Assembly: GCF_001984215.1 (NCBI RefSeq)
Contig: NZ_CP019420.1
Location: 5,580,001 to 5,644,000, forward strand
Length of the DNA: 64,000 nt
From: Mycobacterium sp. MS1601
Lineage (GTDB): Bacteria > Actinomycetota > Actinomycetes > Mycobacteriales > Mycobacteriaceae
Direction of reading: 5' to 3'
Of this stretch, positions 35,677 through 44,986 are shown one piece after another. The number at the start of each line of letters is the position of its first letter. The first letter of the stretch is position 1. The position numbers and the translations under genes are program-made. The notes below the pieces were generated by a model. It did not search any database. It was given only the letters and a program-made list of their open reading frames with translations, and was not told the DNA's origin.

Positions 35677-36721
35677 ACGGGTCGACGGAGTGAAGCAGAT
35701 GCGCCAACTCCGCCTGGCGGTGGGTGTCGGTCTTGTCGAAAACGTGCTGTAGGTGTGTGCGCACGGTGGTCAAGGAGATCGACAGCAGTTCGGCGATCTG
35801 CTTGAGCTCCACACCGTGCATCACCTGCATGGCCACCTCCGCCTCCGTGTTCGTCAACTGGTAGATGCGGCGCAGCACGGCCGCCGCGCTCTCGGGCTCG
35901 TCGCCCGAATCGACGATCAACACCAGCGCGCTGTGTCCGCTGTCCCGATCGGACGGAACCACGTGCACGATGTAGGGCCTTTTGCCGGATGGTCTGACAC
36001 AGTTGAACGACCCTGCACTGCGGATGTCACCGGCGCAGGCGCGGCACACGGCGGACCGCAGTTCATCGGTCACCCGGAGGTCGGCTGCGGTGATCCTGCC
36101 AGCCCGCATCGACAGTCCGTCGTCGTCACGCAGGATTCTCTCGGCCGCCGAATTGAGCGTGACAGCATGCAGATTCGCAGTGACCCTTGCGATCCCGTGC
36201 CGCACCCGTTCGGTGGCCAGCGCCAGCCTGTCCTGGATGCGGACGGCCTGCTGTAGATGCGGCACCAAGGCCGTCATGGTTTTCATCCGGTCCGCGGTGG
36301 CGAAGGCGTCGGTGCGTCGGGGTGAAGCGACCACCACGCACACCGGCTCGCGGTCGCGGGTCAGGCGCACGAACAGGCCGTCCTCCAGCCTGTTCGGGGC
36401 CATCCAGTCGCAGTAGAACTCGCCGGCGCGGAACGGCTGGATCAACTCCGAACCGGTGCGGACCACCCCGACCGCACCGGTTCGCACGGCATCCATGACG
36501 TGATCCAGACTGTTGTAGTGCTCGGCGTAGCTGCGGGCCGCGCAGGCGGGCAGGTTCGAGTCCTCGATGGTCCACACCGCGCCTGTCGGTCGGCAGAGCG
36601 CCCCGGAAATCCCACCCAGCACGGTGTGGATGTCCCGAAGTGAACCCTCCCAGCGCTGCGGAGTGAGCGCTGCGGCATAGATACCCGAGACCAGGCTCGA
36701 GAACTCCTGCACCGAAACCAT
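35675..36721 (-). CDS. LuxR-type transcriptional regulator
   Basis: A 348-residue regulator. A C-terminal LuxR helix-turn-helix is clear: LTNTEAEVAMQVMHGVELKQ, IAELLSISLTTVRTHLQHVF, DKTDTHRQAEL. The N-terminal 260 residues look like a PAS/GAF-type sensory region (RRIYQL and IVDSGDEPE lie at its end) without a known ligand motif. A perfect 18-base inverted repeat 24 bases upstream of its start, CTCATGCATCTGCATGAG, is a likely binding site for this protein, giving autoregulation and control of the divergent His-rich gene. Confidence 0.85.
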   Translation of the reverse strand: MVSVQEFSSLVSGIYAAALTPQRWEGSLRDIHTVLGGISGALCRPTGAVWTIEDSNLPACAARSYAEHYNSLDHVMDAVRTGAVGVVRTGSELIQPFRAGEFYCDWMAPNRLEDGLFVRLTRDREPVCVVVASPRRTDAFATADRMKTMTALVPHLQQAVRIQDRLALATERVRHGIARVTANLHAVTLNSAAERILRDDDGLSMRAGRITAADLRVTDELRSAVCRACAGDIRSAGSFNCVRPSGKRPYIVHVVPSDRDSGHSALVLIVDSGDEPESAAAVLRRIYQLTNTEAEVAMQVMHGVELKQIAELLSISLTTVRTHLQHVFDKTDTHRQAELAHLLHSVDP

Positions 36722-36744
36722 GGTCTTTGGAAGGCTAGCCCGAT

Positions 36745-36762
36745 CTCATGCATCTGCATGAG
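36745..36762. promoter_or_regulatory. Palindromic operator between LuxR gene and small gene
   Basis: CTCATGCATCTGCATGAG has perfect 8-base arms (CTCATGCA, TGCATGAG) around TC. It lies 24 bases before the LuxR start and 64 bases before the divergent small ORF. Size and symmetry fit a LuxR-family box. Which protein binds it is inference. Confidence 0.6.
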
Positions 36763-36825
36763 GAATTGCCAACGCATACATGATTGCCTTGGGAGACAGA
36801 AGATCTCATCGGGAGGAGGTCGGTC

Positions 36826-37020
36826 ATGTCGATTTTGCTGCGGGGGAGTGCCGCGACAACCGAGCACGAGAAAGTCCATGATCATCACATAAGGAAGTCC
36901 ATTTCGACTGTGCTGGCGCACATTCCGCACTCTTTGCCGGAGCCGCACGTGCACTATCCGCCGCTGCACCCCGCCTACCTGGAATCCTCGCGGATGTCAC
37001 GCGAGATACAACATCTTTAG
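36826..37020 (+). CDS. Small histidine-rich protein, 64 residues
   Basis: An ORF of 64 codons starting at ATG 36826 behind a strong GGGAGGAGG ribosome site with 6-base spacing, the best argument that it is translated. Ten of the 64 residues are His, clustered in TEHEKVHDHHIRK, LAHIPHSLPEPHVHYPPLHP and QHL, which suggests metal binding. Codon use is less GC-rich than in neighbouring genes. No signal peptide. It is divergent from the LuxR gene across a palindromic operator and ends in a tandem repeat 45 bases before the katG terminator. Homologues not recognised; a longer frame from 36784 lacks a ribosome site. Confidence 0.55.
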   Translation: MSILLRGSAATTEHEKVHDHHIRKSISTVLAHIPHSLPEPHVHYPPLHPAYLESSRMSREIQHL

Positions 37021-37062
37021 ATAACGAATCTTTAGATAACGAGCGGAATCTCTGCATAACGA
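37013..37062. repeat. 15-bp tandem repeat over the stop of the small gene
   Basis: ATCTTTAGATAACGA occurs twice, back to back and perfect (37013-37027 and 37028-37042), and once more with three changes (ATCTCTGCATAACGA, 37048-37062). The first copy contains the TAG stop of the His-rich ORF. The sequence is AT-rich for this genome. Confidence 0.8.
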
Positions 37063-37064
37063 GC

Positions 37065-37097
37065 GGAGCCCCGCGAGCGAGATGCTCGCGGGGCTCC
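37065..37097 (-). terminator. katG terminator hairpin
   Basis: GGAGCCCCGCGAGC (37065-37078) pairs perfectly with GCTCGCGGGGCTCC (37084-37097) around GAGAT. The 14-bp GC-rich stem begins 13 bases after the katG stop and needs no T-run to be stable. It also faces the small gene on the other strand and could stop both. Confidence 0.8.
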
Positions 37098-37110
37098 GTC
37101 AGTTCGGTCG

Positions 37111-39288
37111 TCAGATGTCGAAGCGGTCAGCCTCGGCCACCTTGACCCAGGCCTTCACGAAGTCGTTGACAAACCGTTCCTTGTTGTCGTCCTGCGCGTA
37201 CACCTCTGCGATGGCGCGCAGCACCGAGTTGGAGCCGAACACCAGGTCGTTGGCGGTGGCGGTCCACTTGGCCGCGCCGGTGCTGCGGTCGGTGCCCTCG
37301 TAGACGTTCTCCTCGGTTCCCGACGGCTTCCACGCTGTGCCCATGTCCAGCAGGTTGACGAAGAAGTCGTTGGTCAGCACACCCGGGGTGTCGGTGAACA
37401 CACCGTGCTTGCTTCCGCCGTAGTTGGCATCGAGCGCCCGCAGGCCACCCACCAGTGCGGTGAGCTCGGGAGCGGTGACGCCCACCAGGTAGGCCTTCTC
37501 CACCAGCAGCTGCTCCAGCGGAGCCTTCTCGCCGGCCCTGGCGTAGTTGCGGAAGCCGTCAGCCCGCGGCTCGAGCACTGCGAACGACTCGACGTCGGTC
37601 TGCTCCTGGGTGGCATCGGTGCGACCCGGGGTGAAGGGCACGGTGACCTCGACGCCGCCGTCCTTGGCGGCCTTCTCGATGGCCGCGTTGCCGGCGATCA
37701 CGATCAGATCGGCCAGCGATACACCGGTACCGGACTCGGACTTGATCTTCTCCAGGGTCTCCAGCACGGTGGCCAGCTCGGCGGGTTCGTTGGCCTCCCA
37801 GCTCTTCTGGGGTTCCAGGCGCAGGCGGGCTCCGTTGGCGCCACCGCGCTTGTCGGTGCGACGGAAGCTCGAGGCCGACGACCACGCGGTCTTGACCAGC
37901 TGCTGGACGGTCAGGCCGGACTCCAGCACCTTGGCCTTGAGCGCTGCCACGTCGGCGTCACTGATCGGGGCACCCTCGGCGGCGGGCACCGGGTCCTGCC
38001 AGATTTGCGGCTCGGCCACCCACGGGCCCAGGTAGCGAGAAATCGGCCCCAGGTCGCGGTGCAGCAGCTTGTACCAGGCCTTGGCGAATGCTTCGTTGAG
38101 CTCTTCGGGGTGATCCAGCCAACGTCGGGTGATCGCCCCGAACTCCGGGTCCTCGCGCATCGAGACGTCGGTGACCAGCATGGTGGGCTTGCGCGCGGGC
38201 ATGCCCTCGAACGGCGGCGGGATGATGGCCTCGGCGTCCTTGGCCTCGAATTGCCATGCGCCCGCGGGGCTCTTGGTCAGTTCCCATTCGTAGCCGTAGA
38301 GGATCTCCAGGAAGGAGTTGCTCCACTTGGTGGGCGTGGTGGTCCACACCACCTCGAGGCCGCTGGTGACGGTGTCGCCGGCCTTGCCCGACGCGAACGG
38401 GCACTTCCAGCCCAGGCCCTGCTGCTCGATCGGGGCGCCCTCGGGTTCGGGGCCCATGCCCTCGTCGGAACCCGCACCGTGGGTCTTGCCCAAGGTGTGC
38501 CCACCGACGATCAGCGCGGCGGTCTCCTCGACGCTCATCGCCATCCGGCCGAAGGTCTCCTTGATGTCGACCGCGGCGGCGATCGGATCCGGCTTGCCTT
38601 CTGGGCCTTCGGGATTGACGTAGATCAAGCCCATGGTGGTGGCGCCGTAGGGCTCGGCCAGCGTGCGCTCACCGGAGTACCGCTTGTCGGTGCCCAGCCA
38701 CTCGCCCTCCTCGCCGAACAGAATCTCCTCAGGCTCCCAGACGTCAGCACGACCGAAGCCGAAGCCGAAGGTCTTGAAGCCGGCGGACTCCAGCGCGACG
38801 TTGCCGGCGAACACCAGCAGATCGGCCCAGGAGATCTTGTTGCCGTACTTCTTCTTGACAGGCCAGAGCAGGCGACGGGCCTTGTCCAGGTTGGCGTTGT
38901 CGGGCCAGCTGTTCAGCGGAGCAAAGCGCTGCATGCCCTGGCCGCCGCCGCCACGTCCGTCGTAGGTGCGGTAGGTGCCCGCGGCGTGCCAGCTCATCCG
39001 GATGAACAGGCCTGCGTAGCTGCCATAGTCGGCAGGCCACCAGTCCTGAGAGGTGGTGATGACGGACAGGACGTCGGCCTTGAGTGCTTCGGGATCGAGT
39101 TTGGCGAATTCCGTTGCGTAGTCGAAGTCTTCACCCAGCGGGTTGCCCTGCGGGGTGTGCGGGTGCAGCTTCGAGACGTCTACCTGGTCCGGCCACCAGT
39201 CCTGATTGGTCCGGGGCGCATGGGCTTTCGGGGTGGGAGCGTCGATTACCGGATTCTCGCTGTTGGACGGCACGGTGATTCCCTTCAT
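37111..39288 (-). CDS. katG: Catalase-peroxidase KatG
   Basis: A 725-residue bifunctional heme enzyme that destroys peroxide and, in mycobacteria, activates isoniazid. The distal side is [10 protein letters not shown], the proximal heme His lies in [14 protein letters not shown], and the Met-Tyr-Trp crosslink residues are present ([18 protein letters not shown]). The segment [11 protein letters not shown] has Ser at the position equivalent to M. tuberculosis Ser315, so no resistance change there. The C-terminal half is the usual non-heme duplicate domain. Start at ATG 39288 ([12 protein letters not shown]); a longer frame begins inside the furA end. Co-transcribed with furA, 46 bases upstream. 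Confidence 0.95.
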   Translation of the reverse strand: MKGITVPSNSENPVIDAPTPKAHAPRTNQDWWPDQVDVSKLHPHTPQGNPLGEDFDYATEFAKLDPEALKADVLSVITTSQDWWPADYGSYAGLFIRMSWHAAGTYRTYDGRGGGGQGMQRFAPLNSWPDNANLDKARRLLWPVKKKYGNKISWADLLVFAGNVALESAGFKTFGFGFGRADVWEPEEILFGEEGEWLGTDKRYSGERTLAEPYGATTMGLIYVNPEGPEGKPDPIAAAVDIKETFGRMAMSVEETAALIVGGHTLGKTHGAGSDEGMGPEPEGAPIEQQGLGWKCPFASGKAGDTVTSGLEVVWTTTPTKWSNSFLEILYGYEWELTKSPAGAWQFEAKDAEAIIPPPFEGMPARKPTMLVTDVSMREDPEFGAITRRWLDHPEELNEAFAKAWYKLLHRDLGPISRYLGPWVAEPQIWQDPVPAAEGAPISDADVAALKAKVLESGLTVQQLVKTAWSSASSFRRTDKRGGANGARLRLEPQKSWEANEPAELATVLETLEKIKSESGTGVSLADLIVIAGNAAIEKAAKDGGVEVTVPFTPGRTDATQEQTDVESFAVLEPRADGFRNYARAGEKAPLEQLLVEKAYLVGVTAPELTALVGGLRALDANYGGSKHGVFTDTPGVLTNDFFVNLLDMGTAWKPSGTEENVYEGTDRSTGAAKWTATANDLVFGSNSVLRAIAEVYAQDDNKERFVNDFVKAWVKVAEADRFDI

Positions 39289-39334
39289 ATTCCATTCATC
39301 AATTGCGATGGGGCTGGCGATCACAGGTTCGTGA

Positions 39335-39778
39335 TCAGGAACTGCGAACTGCGGGGACTTCAGGCGCACATTCGGGGCACAGGCCCCAGTAGATGACCTC
39401 GGCCTCGTCGATGGAGAAGCCGTGGTCTTCCGACGCGGTGAGGCACGGTGTTTCCCCGACGGCGCAGTCGACGTCGGCGATCACACCGCAGGAGCGGCAC
39501 ACCACATGGTGATGATTGTCGTTGACCCGCGATTCGTAGCGGGCAACCGAACCCGACGGCTGGATCCTGCGCACCAGGCCCGCCCCGGTCAGGGCGTTGA
39601 GCACGTCGTAGACGGCCTGCCTGGACACATCGGGCAATGCGGTGCGGACGGCACCGAAGATCGATTCGGTATCCGCGTGCGGATGGGTGTGGACGGCCTC
39701 CAGAACTGCGACCCGGGGCCGTGTCACCCGGAGGTCAGCTGTCCTCAGCTGCTCCGCGTAATCCGTGTTCGGGTTCAC
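39335..39778 (-). CDS. furA: FurA, Fur-family repressor of katG
   Basis: A 147-residue Fur-family metal-dependent repressor. The winged helix spans [20 protein letters not shown] and [20 protein letters not shown], then the metal region with [14 protein letters not shown] (His cluster and CxxC) and a second pair CPEC near the C-terminus. In mycobacteria FurA represses its own operon with katG and lets go under oxidative stress. GTG start; a promoter lies directly upstream, so the mRNA is probably leaderless or nearly so. Confidence 0.92.
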   Translation of the reverse strand: MNPNTDYAEQLRTADLRVTRPRVAVLEAVHTHPHADTESIFGAVRTALPDVSRQAVYDVLNALTGAGLVRRIQPSGSVARYESRVNDNHHHVVCRSCGVIADVDCAVGETPCLTASEDHGFSIDEAEVIYWGLCPECAPEVPAVRSS

Positions 39779-39785
39779 AACCGCA

Positions 39786-39815
39786 ACTATGCCCTCCTTT
39801 TCTGGAATGAGTCAA
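39786..39815 (-). promoter_or_regulatory. furA-katG promoter
   Basis: On the minus strand TTGACT (39815-39810) and CATAGT (39791-39786) are spaced 18 bases, with AT-rich TTCCAGAAAAGG between, and the furA GTG begins 8 bases downstream. Closely resembles the known mycobacterial furA promoter, where FurA binds the AT-rich part. Confidence 0.65.
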
Positions 39816-39873
39816 GAGTTGGTCGCCATGAATTTCCGGGAGACCGTGGCGCAGCGCCCGTTACCATTCGCCC

Positions 39874-40305
39874 ATGGCCAAACTCGAGTTGTCGCGTGAG
39901 CTGTCGCTGAACCCCGACAAAGCCTGGCAGCACGCCTCCGACCTCGGTTCGCTGGGGGACTGGCTGGTGATGCACGAAGGTTGGCGCAGCGACGTCCCTG
40001 ACGAGATCACCGTCGGCACAACCATTGTCGGAGTGGCGGGCGCCAAGGGCATGCGTAACCGGGTCACCTGGACGGTCAAGAAGTACGACCCACCCAAGCA
40101 GCTGGAGGTCGAGGGCAAAGGGGTAGGCGGCACCAAGTACGGGCTGTCGATGAAGGTGACCCCCACCGCAACGGGGTGCGCCTTTGCCGTCATCGTCAAT
40201 CTCGGCGGCCCGCCGTTGTTCGGCCCCATCGGATCGGTGGCCGCCCGCGCCGTCAAGGGCGACATCGACCGCTCGATCAAGGAGTTCGAAAAGCTCTACG
40301 CCTGA
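39874..40305 (+). CDS. SRPBCC family protein
   Basis: A 143-residue START-like ligand-binding protein: MAKLELSRELSLNPDKAWQH, SDLGSLGDWLVMHEGW, then alternating strands and the long C-terminal helix DIDRSIKEFEKLYA. Ligand unknown. Divergent from furA with 95 bases between starts; its end overlaps the convergent GGDEF gene by 10 bases. Cytoplasmic, no signal. Confidence 0.8.
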   Translation: MAKLELSRELSLNPDKAWQHASDLGSLGDWLVMHEGWRSDVPDEITVGTTIVGVAGAKGMRNRVTWTVKKYDPPKQLEVEGKGVGGTKYGLSMKVTPTATGCAFAVIVNLGGPPLFGPIGSVAARAVKGDIDRSIKEFEKLYA

Positions 40306-41969
40306 CGTCGGCTGGCGCAACAGAACTGGGCCAGCACCCGCACGTGCGGCTGCATCGCGACCAATTCCGCATGCCCGGTGTCGGAGTAGATCTCGAGGAC
40401 GAAGCTCTCCGTGCCGTCGCTGGCCGTGACGCCCAGCACGGCGTGATAGCCCAGTTCATCGAGCAGGGCCACCTCGGCGGGATCACAATCGGGCAGGTCG
40501 GACGCCGCCACGAACGGGATGCCCGTGGCCAGCGCTTGTGTGGTTGCCGGGTAGTCGGCCAGGGGATAGACGGTGTCTTCGGGGGCGGCCAGTACTCGCA
40601 GACCGGACACCCCGTCGCGCGTACTCTCCACGCCCCGGTATGCCCGCACACCCAGGCCGTCCGGGGTCACCACCGACAACGACCAGGCAGCCGCGCCTGC
40701 CACATTGCACACCTGGACAGCCAGCAGTTGCAGCGCCTCGGCCGCCGTCTGGGGCTGGTACTGGTCCAACAGGTGGGTGACGTGACGCACCAGGTCGACG
40801 GTCACCACCTCGCCGGGGGCGACACCGCGGCGCCGGACACCCGCGGCGGGCACGGGGTTGTCGTCGGCGATCCCGGTGCTGAACCGCCCCGGGCCCAGCC
40901 GTTTCGACTGCAGGAGTGCGGCGTCGGCGGCGGCTATCAGGGCTGGACCGTCGGCCACCAGCAGTCCGCTGACAGCGGCTCCCCAGCTCACCGAAATCTG
41001 TTGTCCGGCAAGCTCGATGATGGCGCGGCTGGCGGTCACGGCGAAGGACTCGGCATCCGGGAGCCCGGATCGGGGCAGCACCACGCAGAACTCGTCGCCG
41101 CCCAGACGCGCCACCAGGGAGCCGGTGATGGCGGCAGCGGTAGCGGCCAGAGCGTCGGCGACAGTGCGCAGAAGTGCGTCACCGGCCGGGTGGCCGTACC
41201 GGTCGTTGACTTCTTTGAAGCCGTCCAGGTCGCAGACCAGCAAGGCAGGCCGGACGTCCTCGACGATCATGTCGGCAAAGGCCTGATCCAGGCCGCGACG
41301 ATTGGCCAGCCCGGTCAAGGGGTCTTCGAAGGCCTGCCGCCAGACCGTGCTGAACAGCTGGGAGCGGCCGACGGCCACCGCCATGTGGGCGGCGATGGCT
41401 TGCAGCACCTGGACGTCGTCGGCGCCGAATCGCCGTCCGTCGATGCCGGTGACCCACAATTCGCCCCACATGACGTCGTTGTACATCACCGGGACGGCGA
41501 GCTCGCTCTCCTTTTCGACGGAGTAGAGCAGCGACGACGAGTCGGTGTGCTCGTCGTCGATGGCGTTGACGTAGGGCAGTCCCTGGCGTAACAGCCGCAT
41601 GATCTGGCGGTTGTCGTCCACCGGATAGAACTCGTTCTCCGGCCAGGGCTCCTCGCCCGGGCCGAGCTTGCCGACGTTGATGAGGGTGCGCAGGATGTTC
41701 TCCTCACGCTCCCACCGGCTTATCGACACCGACGACGCATCCAGGACCGCCAACGTGTGGTACGCAATGGCCTCCAACACCTCGTCGAAGTACCGGGCAC
41801 ACAGGACCGCCTGGGACATCTGCAGTAGCGATCGCAGGACATCCACGTGTTCGGTGTTGGCGGCGTCCAACAGGTCGGACAGCGCGGGGGTCGCGGTGTG
41901 GTCCAGCACCGGTGCGTAGGCGCCGGAATCCGGGTGACGGCGATGGCGCCACTGCGGCATTTCGGTCAT
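40296..41969 (-). CDS. GAF-GGDEF-GAF diguanylate cyclase-like protein
   Basis: A 557-residue soluble signalling protein. Residues 45-205 form a GAF domain (YHTLAVLDASSVSISRWERE, ELAVPVMYNDVMWGELWVTG). Residues 210-365 form a GGDEF domain (FEDPLTGLANRRGLDQAF, VCDLDGFKEVNDRYGHPAGD, ARLGGDEFCVVLPRSG) with the intact GGDEF active site, so it should make cyclic di-GMP. A second GAF-like domain fills 385-557. No EAL domain. ATG 41969 used. A large hairpin separates it from tenA upstream. Confidence 0.87.
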   Translation of the reverse strand: MTEMPQWRHRRHPDSGAYAPVLDHTATPALSDLLDAANTEHVDVLRSLLQMSQAVLCARYFDEVLEAIAYHTLAVLDASSVSISRWEREENILRTLINVGKLGPGEEPWPENEFYPVDDNRQIMRLLRQGLPYVNAIDDEHTDSSSLLYSVEKESELAVPVMYNDVMWGELWVTGIDGRRFGADDVQVLQAIAAHMAVAVGRSQLFSTVWRQAFEDPLTGLANRRGLDQAFADMIVEDVRPALLVCDLDGFKEVNDRYGHPAGDALLRTVADALAATAAAITGSLVARLGGDEFCVVLPRSGLPDAESFAVTASRAIIELAGQQISVSWGAAVSGLLVADGPALIAAADAALLQSKRLGPGRFSTGIADDNPVPAAGVRRRGVAPGEVVTVDLVRHVTHLLDQYQPQTAAEALQLLAVQVCNVAGAAAWSLSVVTPDGLGVRAYRGVESTRDGVSGLRVLAAPEDTVYPLADYPATTQALATGIPFVAASDLPDCDPAEVALLDELGYHAVLGVTASDGTESFVLEIYSDTGHAELVAMQPHVRVLAQFCCASRRQA

Positions 41970-42043
41970 GTTTCACCCCCGCGCAAACTCTGCGCCCCCG
42001 TGTGTGCACCGAGCGTACGCACGATGCTAGGCGCGCGCTACGG

Positions 42044-42113
42044 AAACCTTGGCCGGTTTGCGGGCAGTTTCCCGGGCGGTGTCTCTGTCCCCGGGCTCAC
42101 ACCGGCCAGGTTT
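42044..42113 (-). terminator. Long hairpin at the end of tenA
   Basis: AAACC-TGGCCGGT (42044-42057, one bulged T) pairs with ACCGGCCAGGTTT (42101-42113), 13 bp, enclosing CCCGGG (42071) and CCCGGG (42090). The right arm covers the tenA stop codon. It would stop tenA transcription before the GGDEF gene. The remaining 41970-42043 shows nothing else. Confidence 0.45.
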
Positions 42114-42777
42114 CCCGGCGAAACGACGCATCGAAGAACATCCACTCGTAGCGCGCCGTTGTCGTGAAGTGCATGCGGGCCCGGACTTCCGCGTCGGGTG
42201 TCAGCGTTGCTCCCACCCGGTCGGTCAGTTCGAGGACTTCACCGACGGCGGCGGCGAAGTCATCTCCGGCATAGGTGTCGATCCAGCGCTGGAACCGCGG
42301 ATCCGGAGAACCCTGTTTCACCAGGTGTCTGCCCACCTCGAGATAGATCCAGTAACAGGGCAGGATCGCGGCCAGGCCGTCGGCAAAGCTTCCGTCGTAG
42401 GTGGTGGCGAGCAGGTAACTCGTGTACGCCAGCGTGGTCGGTGCAACAGGTGTGGCGGCGATGTCGGCCGGGTCCAGTCCCAACTCCGGCAGCAACGAGG
42501 CATGGAGCGCCAGTTCGTCGTCCACCACGCCGGCGGCGTGTTTGGCGAACATGGCGGTGTCCACCAGCGTCGGGCTCTTGGCCCCGATCAGTGCGAGGGT
42601 TCGCGCGTAGTCGCGCAGGTAGTGCACATCCTGGGCCACGTAGTGGGCGAAGACGTCGGGTTCCAGTGAGCCGTCGGTGAGTCCGGTCAGGAACGGGTGC
42701 GCCACGATGGCATCGAAGATCGGCGTGATCTCACGCCATAGCTGCGCTGACCAGGAATTGTGGTTCGGTGCCGTCAC
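42097..42777 (-). CDS. tenA: TenA family protein
   Basis: A 226-residue TenA/thiaminase II-like all-helical protein, usually salvaging the pyrimidine part of degraded thiamine. LWREITPIFDAIVAHPFLTG, FAHYVAQDVHYLRDYARTLA, AAILPCYWIYLEVGRHL and WIDTYAGDDF are family blocks, including the conserved Cys in PCYW. No thiamine genes or TPP riboswitch are seen nearby. Start at GTG 42777; longer frames to 42852 run into the divergent gene's promoter region. Confidence 0.85.
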   Translation of the reverse strand: MTAPNHNSWSAQLWREITPIFDAIVAHPFLTGLTDGSLEPDVFAHYVAQDVHYLRDYARTLALIGAKSPTLVDTAMFAKHAAGVVDDELALHASLLPELGLDPADIAATPVAPTTLAYTSYLLATTYDGSFADGLAAILPCYWIYLEVGRHLVKQGSPDPRFQRWIDTYAGDDFAAAVGEVLELTDRVGATLTPDAEVRARMHFTTTARYEWMFFDASFRRETWPV

Positions 42778-42810
42778 CGGGGCCACTGTAGTGCACGTTA
42801 GAGTCGTGGC

Positions 42811-43731
42811 GTGAACAGCGATCCGGCACGCTGGCCGTCGCTGCGCGGCCATTGTGTTCTTGCGTCAAAACTATTCGGCGACAACGGTTTCCAGCGTATC
42901 CAACGGTGGTTGGAGGTGGAAGTCGACCGGGTCGACAATCGGGGCTTCGCCCGCGAGTTCAGCGAACACGTCGACTTGCCGGGCGTTGCCGAAGCCGACT
43001 ATGCGCACCGCGTCATCACCACTTCCGCGGGCACGCTCATAGGCGGCATCCGTTTCTACGGACGCGACATCGGCCGCCCCTTCGTGGAGGTGGTCTGCCA
43101 CGATTTCGCCGATCTGGACGAGTTGGCCGACTGCGTGCACCACGAGTGGATCGCTTTCGGCGCGGCGTGGGCTCGGCTGCACGACCTTCCGGGGGCGCTG
43201 CGGGTGCATGGCGCCGTGCTGGACGACACGGTGTTCGCCGCGTCGTGCGGTCGGCTCACCGAACCCGATGGCCGGGTCACTCTGGCGCCGTTCGCCGACA
43301 CCGAGGACGCCGTCGAATTGGTGGCCGCCCGTTATGCCGCACTGGCCGCCGAGAATCCAGAGCTGGCCCGCAACGTGCGCGCCGCCGATCGCGACGACCT
43401 CCGCACCTGGCACCGTGACGGAACGCTTCTGGCGGTTATCGTCGACGACAACACGGTGGGCGCGCTGGCGGTGGCACCAGGCCGGGTGCTCTGGATCGAC
43501 GGCTATGAGATCAACGAGGAAGTGATTCTCACTACTTGCGCAGGCAACAACTTCGCTGCGTCTGCGCAAGCCGAATGGGCCCGCAGGCCCGGTGTTGACC
43601 CGGAAAGATTGCTGGTAGGGACCATCGACCGACTGAACGTGGCGTCGCGAAGGACCGCGCGGCGGGCTGGCCGCCACGCCGTCCTGGAAAGCGTGTTCAT
43701 CCCATTGCGGCGCCAGTTTTCTGCACAATGA
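42811..43731 (+). CDS. GNAT-like protein of unknown function
   Basis: A 306-residue soluble protein, GTG start. The N-terminal 110 residues are unassigned. The C-terminal third looks like a worn GNAT fold: VDDNTVGALAVAPGRVLWID, then DRLNVASRRTARRAGRHAVL, similar to the N..SR..A...GR ending of acetyltransferases. A central region (FVEVVCHDFADLDELADCVH) is Asp/Cys-rich. It ends 4 bases before the P450, so the two are probably co-transcribed. Function not known. Confidence 0.65.
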   Translation: MNSDPARWPSLRGHCVLASKLFGDNGFQRIQRWLEVEVDRVDNRGFAREFSEHVDLPGVAEADYAHRVITTSAGTLIGGIRFYGRDIGRPFVEVVCHDFADLDELADCVHHEWIAFGAAWARLHDLPGALRVHGAVLDDTVFAASCGRLTEPDGRVTLAPFADTEDAVELVAARYAALAAENPELARNVRAADRDDLRTWHRDGTLLAVIVDDNTVGALAVAPGRVLWIDGYEINEEVILTTCAGNNFAASAQAEWARRPGVDPERLLVGTIDRLNVASRRTARRAGRHAVLESVFIPLRRQFSAQ

Positions 43732-43735
43732 TCGC

Positions 43736-44986
43736 ATGGTGACCGTGACCGAATCACATGCGTTGCTGGGAGCGGCTCTTGCACCGTCGAATCGGATCGA
43801 TCCCTATCCGCACTTCCATGCGCTGCGTGAACACGGTCCGGTGCAGATCCCCGAGGTGAGCCTCACGGTGTTCACGTCGTTCGCCGATTGTGATGCCGCG
43901 CTGCGGCATCCGGCGTCTGCCAGCGACCGGATGAAGTCGACCCTCGCCCAGCGGCAGATCGCTGCCGGTGAGGCACCGCGGCCGTTCGGACTCGCCGGGC
44001 TGGTGGACCGGCGGCGCGCGCCTGCTTTCCTGTTCCTCGACCCGCCGGACCACACGCGGTTGCGAACCCTGGTCAGCAAGGCGTTTGTACCCAAGGTTGT
44101 CAACGAACTCGCCCCCGAGATCACGGCCATAGTCGACAACCTCCTGGACGAGGCTCAACGGCGAGGCCAGTTCGACGCGGTCTCCGACCTGGCCTACCCG
44201 TTGGCCGTGGGAGTCATCTGTCGGCTGCTCGGGGTGCCAGTCGAGGACGAGCCGCAGTTCGGCCGTGCCTCGACACTGCTGGGACAGACGGTGGATCCTT
44301 TCCTGGCGGCCACCGGCGCGGTGCCGGACGGGTTCGACCAGCGCATCGAGGCCGGGAAATGGCTGCGCCGATACTTCCGGGACCTCATCGAACGCCGCCG
44401 CGGGCACCCCGGCGACGACCTGATCTCGGCGTTGATCGCGGTGGAGGAGACCGGCGACCAACTTACCGAGGACGAGATCATCTCGACCTGCAACCTGCTG
44501 CTCATCGCCGGTCACGAGTCCACGGTGAGCCTGATCGCCCACGCGGTGCTGGCCATGCTGCGCCACCGTGAGCAGTGGGTGGCGCTGGGCGCCGACCGCA
44601 ACCGGGTGGCCAAGGTGATCGAGGAGTCGCTGCGCTTCGATGCTCCGGCTCAGCTGTTGGGCCGCATCGCGGGTGAGGAGATGCTGATCGGTGGTACGCA
44701 GGTACCACAAGGGGACACGATGATCCTGCTGCTCGCCGCCGCCCATCGTGATCCGGCCGCCAACGAGCGCCCGGATGAGTTCGACCCGGACCGGAAGACG
44801 ATCCGGCACTTGGGTTTCGGCCGCGGCACCCACTTCTGCCTCGGCGCGCCTCTGGTGCGGTTGGAGGCCTCGCTGGCATTGTCTGCGGTCACCGCACGTT
44901 TCCCCGACGCCCGCCTCGGTGGGGAGCCACAGTACAAGCCGAATGTGACGCTGCGCGGTCTGGAGAAGCTTCCCGTCACCGTCTAG
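43736..44986 (+). CDS. Cytochrome P450
   Basis: A complete 416-residue P450. I-helix AGHEST, ExxR in VIEESLRFDAP, heme loop HLGFGRGTHFCLGAPL with the Cys ligand. The N-terminus (IDPYPHFHALREHGPVQIPE) is the soluble bacterial type. FdxA at 5717 or another ferredoxin could donate electrons. Substrate and CYP number unknown. Its TAG stop shares a CTAG with the convergent MOSC gene, the same arrangement as at 1631. Confidence 0.9.
   Translation: MVTVTESHALLGAALAPSNRIDPYPHFHALREHGPVQIPEVSLTVFTSFADCDAALRHPASASDRMKSTLAQRQIAAGEAPRPFGLAGLVDRRRAPAFLFLDPPDHTRLRTLVSKAFVPKVVNELAPEITAIVDNLLDEAQRRGQFDAVSDLAYPLAVGVICRLLGVPVEDEPQFGRASTLLGQTVDPFLAATGAVPDGFDQRIEAGKWLRRYFRDLIERRRGHPGDDLISALIAVEETGDQLTEDEIISTCNLLLIAGHESTVSLIAHAVLAMLRHREQWVALGADRNRVAKVIEESLRFDAPAQLLGRIAGEEMLIGGTQVPQGDTMILLLAAAHRDPAANERPDEFDPDRKTIRHLGFGRGTHFCLGAPLVRLEASLALSAVTARFPDARLGGEPQYKPNVTLRGLEKLPVTV

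Noticed and set aside
36784..36825. Extended N-terminus of the His-rich ORF from 36784
   Set aside because: No ribosome site at 36784, whereas GGGAGGAGG is ideally placed for ATG 36826.
37405..39396. A 663-codon plus-strand open frame opposite katG
   Set aside because: It mirrors katG codons and shows no domain or ribosome site.
42097..42850. A TPP riboswitch for tenA
   Set aside because: Only about 30 bases separate the tenA start from the divergent gene start, too little for a THI box, and no conserved element is seen.
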